From assembly GCF_017114825.1 (NCBI RefSeq), contig NZ_JADEVO010000002.1, positions 219,889 through 283,888 on the forward strand: 64,000 bases of DNA, read 5' to 3'. The position numbers and the translations under genes were made by a program. The notes beneath the pieces were generated by a model. The model searched no databases and was not told where the DNA came from. It was given only the letters and a program-made list of their open reading frames with translations. This stretch comes from Pseudomonas gregormendelii. GTDB lineage: Bacteria > Pseudomonadota > Gammaproteobacteria > Pseudomonadales > Pseudomonadaceae. Numbering within the stretch: the first letter of the stretch is position 1; each line of letters starts with the position of its first letter. This document shows positions 63,712-64,000 of this stretch, piece after piece.

Positions 63712-64000
63712 CTAGGCTATACGTTCCATAGTCTCTGGCTGTTCAAAAAATGACCAAAAAATGTTATCCCTACGTTCGATTCTCATCTAAACGTCAAGAG
63801 GATGGCAGCACCAGAACACGCCAGAATGAGCTTATAGACGCTTTCGTGTCCAAGCATGGCTTGGAGGTAGATCGTATCCGCTCCATGAACCCCACATTCA
63901 AAGCCACCATCTGATCCCCCGAAGCTATGCTCCCGATTTCTTCATCTGTGGCAATTAGCCCACTTCCTATTTTGCCAGCACAAGAATGGCGAAGCCTGGC
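63707..64000. mobile_element. Edge of a serine-recombinase mobile element (continues out of window)
   Basis: Starts at the point where radical SAM homology stops (about 63707-63712). 39 bases on, a serine recombinase N-terminus begins on the plus strand. The other end is outside the window. Composition is less GC-rich than the core. Direct evidence for the element end (attachment core) is not visible. Confidence 0.55.
63750..63914 (+). pseudogene. Serine recombinase N-terminal fragment
   Basis: A 54-codon frame encodes MTKKCYPYVRFSSKRQEDGS and continues TRTRQNELIDAFVSKHGLEVDRIR. This is the resolvase/invertase N-terminal signature Y-x-R-x-S-x3-Q (Tyr8, Arg10, Ser12 as the nucleophile, Gln16) with the second S-x4-Q. 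After residue 44 the homology breaks and the frame ends at TGA 63912. Either a frameshift, a deletion or an insertion has destroyed the rest, or the gene continues in another frame beyond the window. A short frame from ATG 63927 runs off the end (MLPISSSVAI) and is not recognised. Confidence 0.7.

Noticed and set aside
63927..64000. Gene starting at ATG 63927 and running off the window
   Set aside because: Only 24 codons are visible with no recognised motif and no clear ribosome-binding site.

Overview
The window is chromosomal DNA of a fluorescens-group Pseudomonas. The evidence is gene content and order: hemF-aroE, betC with its LysR regulator, gltP-(Ivy-like)-algB-kinB, dgcP-dsbA-cytochrome c4/c5-engB-ersA-polA-thrB, znuA/zur-znuCB, katE, metNIQ, the aa3-type cytochrome c oxidase cluster, and a SulP/carbonic anhydrase pair. 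GC-rich codon use and many pseudomonad REP elements agree. Species is not resolvable by eye. No rRNA, tRNA, CRISPR array or intact prophage was seen. All positions and translations were read by hand; no database search was run.

Layout. 1-6.9 kb: partial hemF, aroE, a SulP permease, and the choline-sulfate genes choX and betC facing a LysR gene. 7.0-8.9 kb: a low-GC orphan gene encoding a putative zinc metalloprotease, the most foreign-looking gene of the interior. 9-17.2 kb: a small NAD(P)-binding protein, a DOPA-dioxygenase-like protein, a CitMHS citrate transporter with a candidate Crc/Hfq leader, TerC, a Na/Pi cotransporter, an M16 peptidase and a membrane protein. 17.2-20.8 kb: a four-gene Mla/Pqi-like lipid transport operon. 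20.9-25.4 kb: an SpmA-SpmB fusion, gltP, and an Ivy-like/DUF1328 pair.

25.8-33.5 kb: the alginate regulators algB-kinB, an EAL protein, an AmpDh2-type amidase and the diguanylate cyclase DgcP. 33.5-41.6 kb: an EEP phosphoesterase, dsbA, two cytochromes c, engB, a probable ErsA small RNA, polA, a DUF2782 gene and thrB. 41.7-50.6 kb: divergent zinc uptake genes with their regulator Zur, a lipoprotein, catalase HPII and the methionine ABC transporter. 50.6-59.2 kb: cytochrome oxidase structural and assembly genes (ctaC, ctaD, ctaG, ctaE, SURF1, an SCO-like protein, ctaA, cyoE, SCO), nearly all on the minus strand. 59.5-62.7 kb: a conserved hypothetical gene, a second SulP transporter and a beta carbonic anhydrase. 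62.9-64 kb: a radical SAM gene broken inside its Fe-S cysteine motif, followed at once by the N-terminus of a serine recombinase, which marks the edge of a mobile element that continues beyond the window.

Points most worth a second look: the broken radical SAM gene with its recombinase; the orphan metalloprotease, with a HExxHxxGxxD motif and an effector-like N-terminus; altered proofreading residues in PolA; an extra SCO-like protein in the oxidase cluster; an Ivy homologue without the usual inhibitory loop; the ErsA locus; and two families of REP elements.
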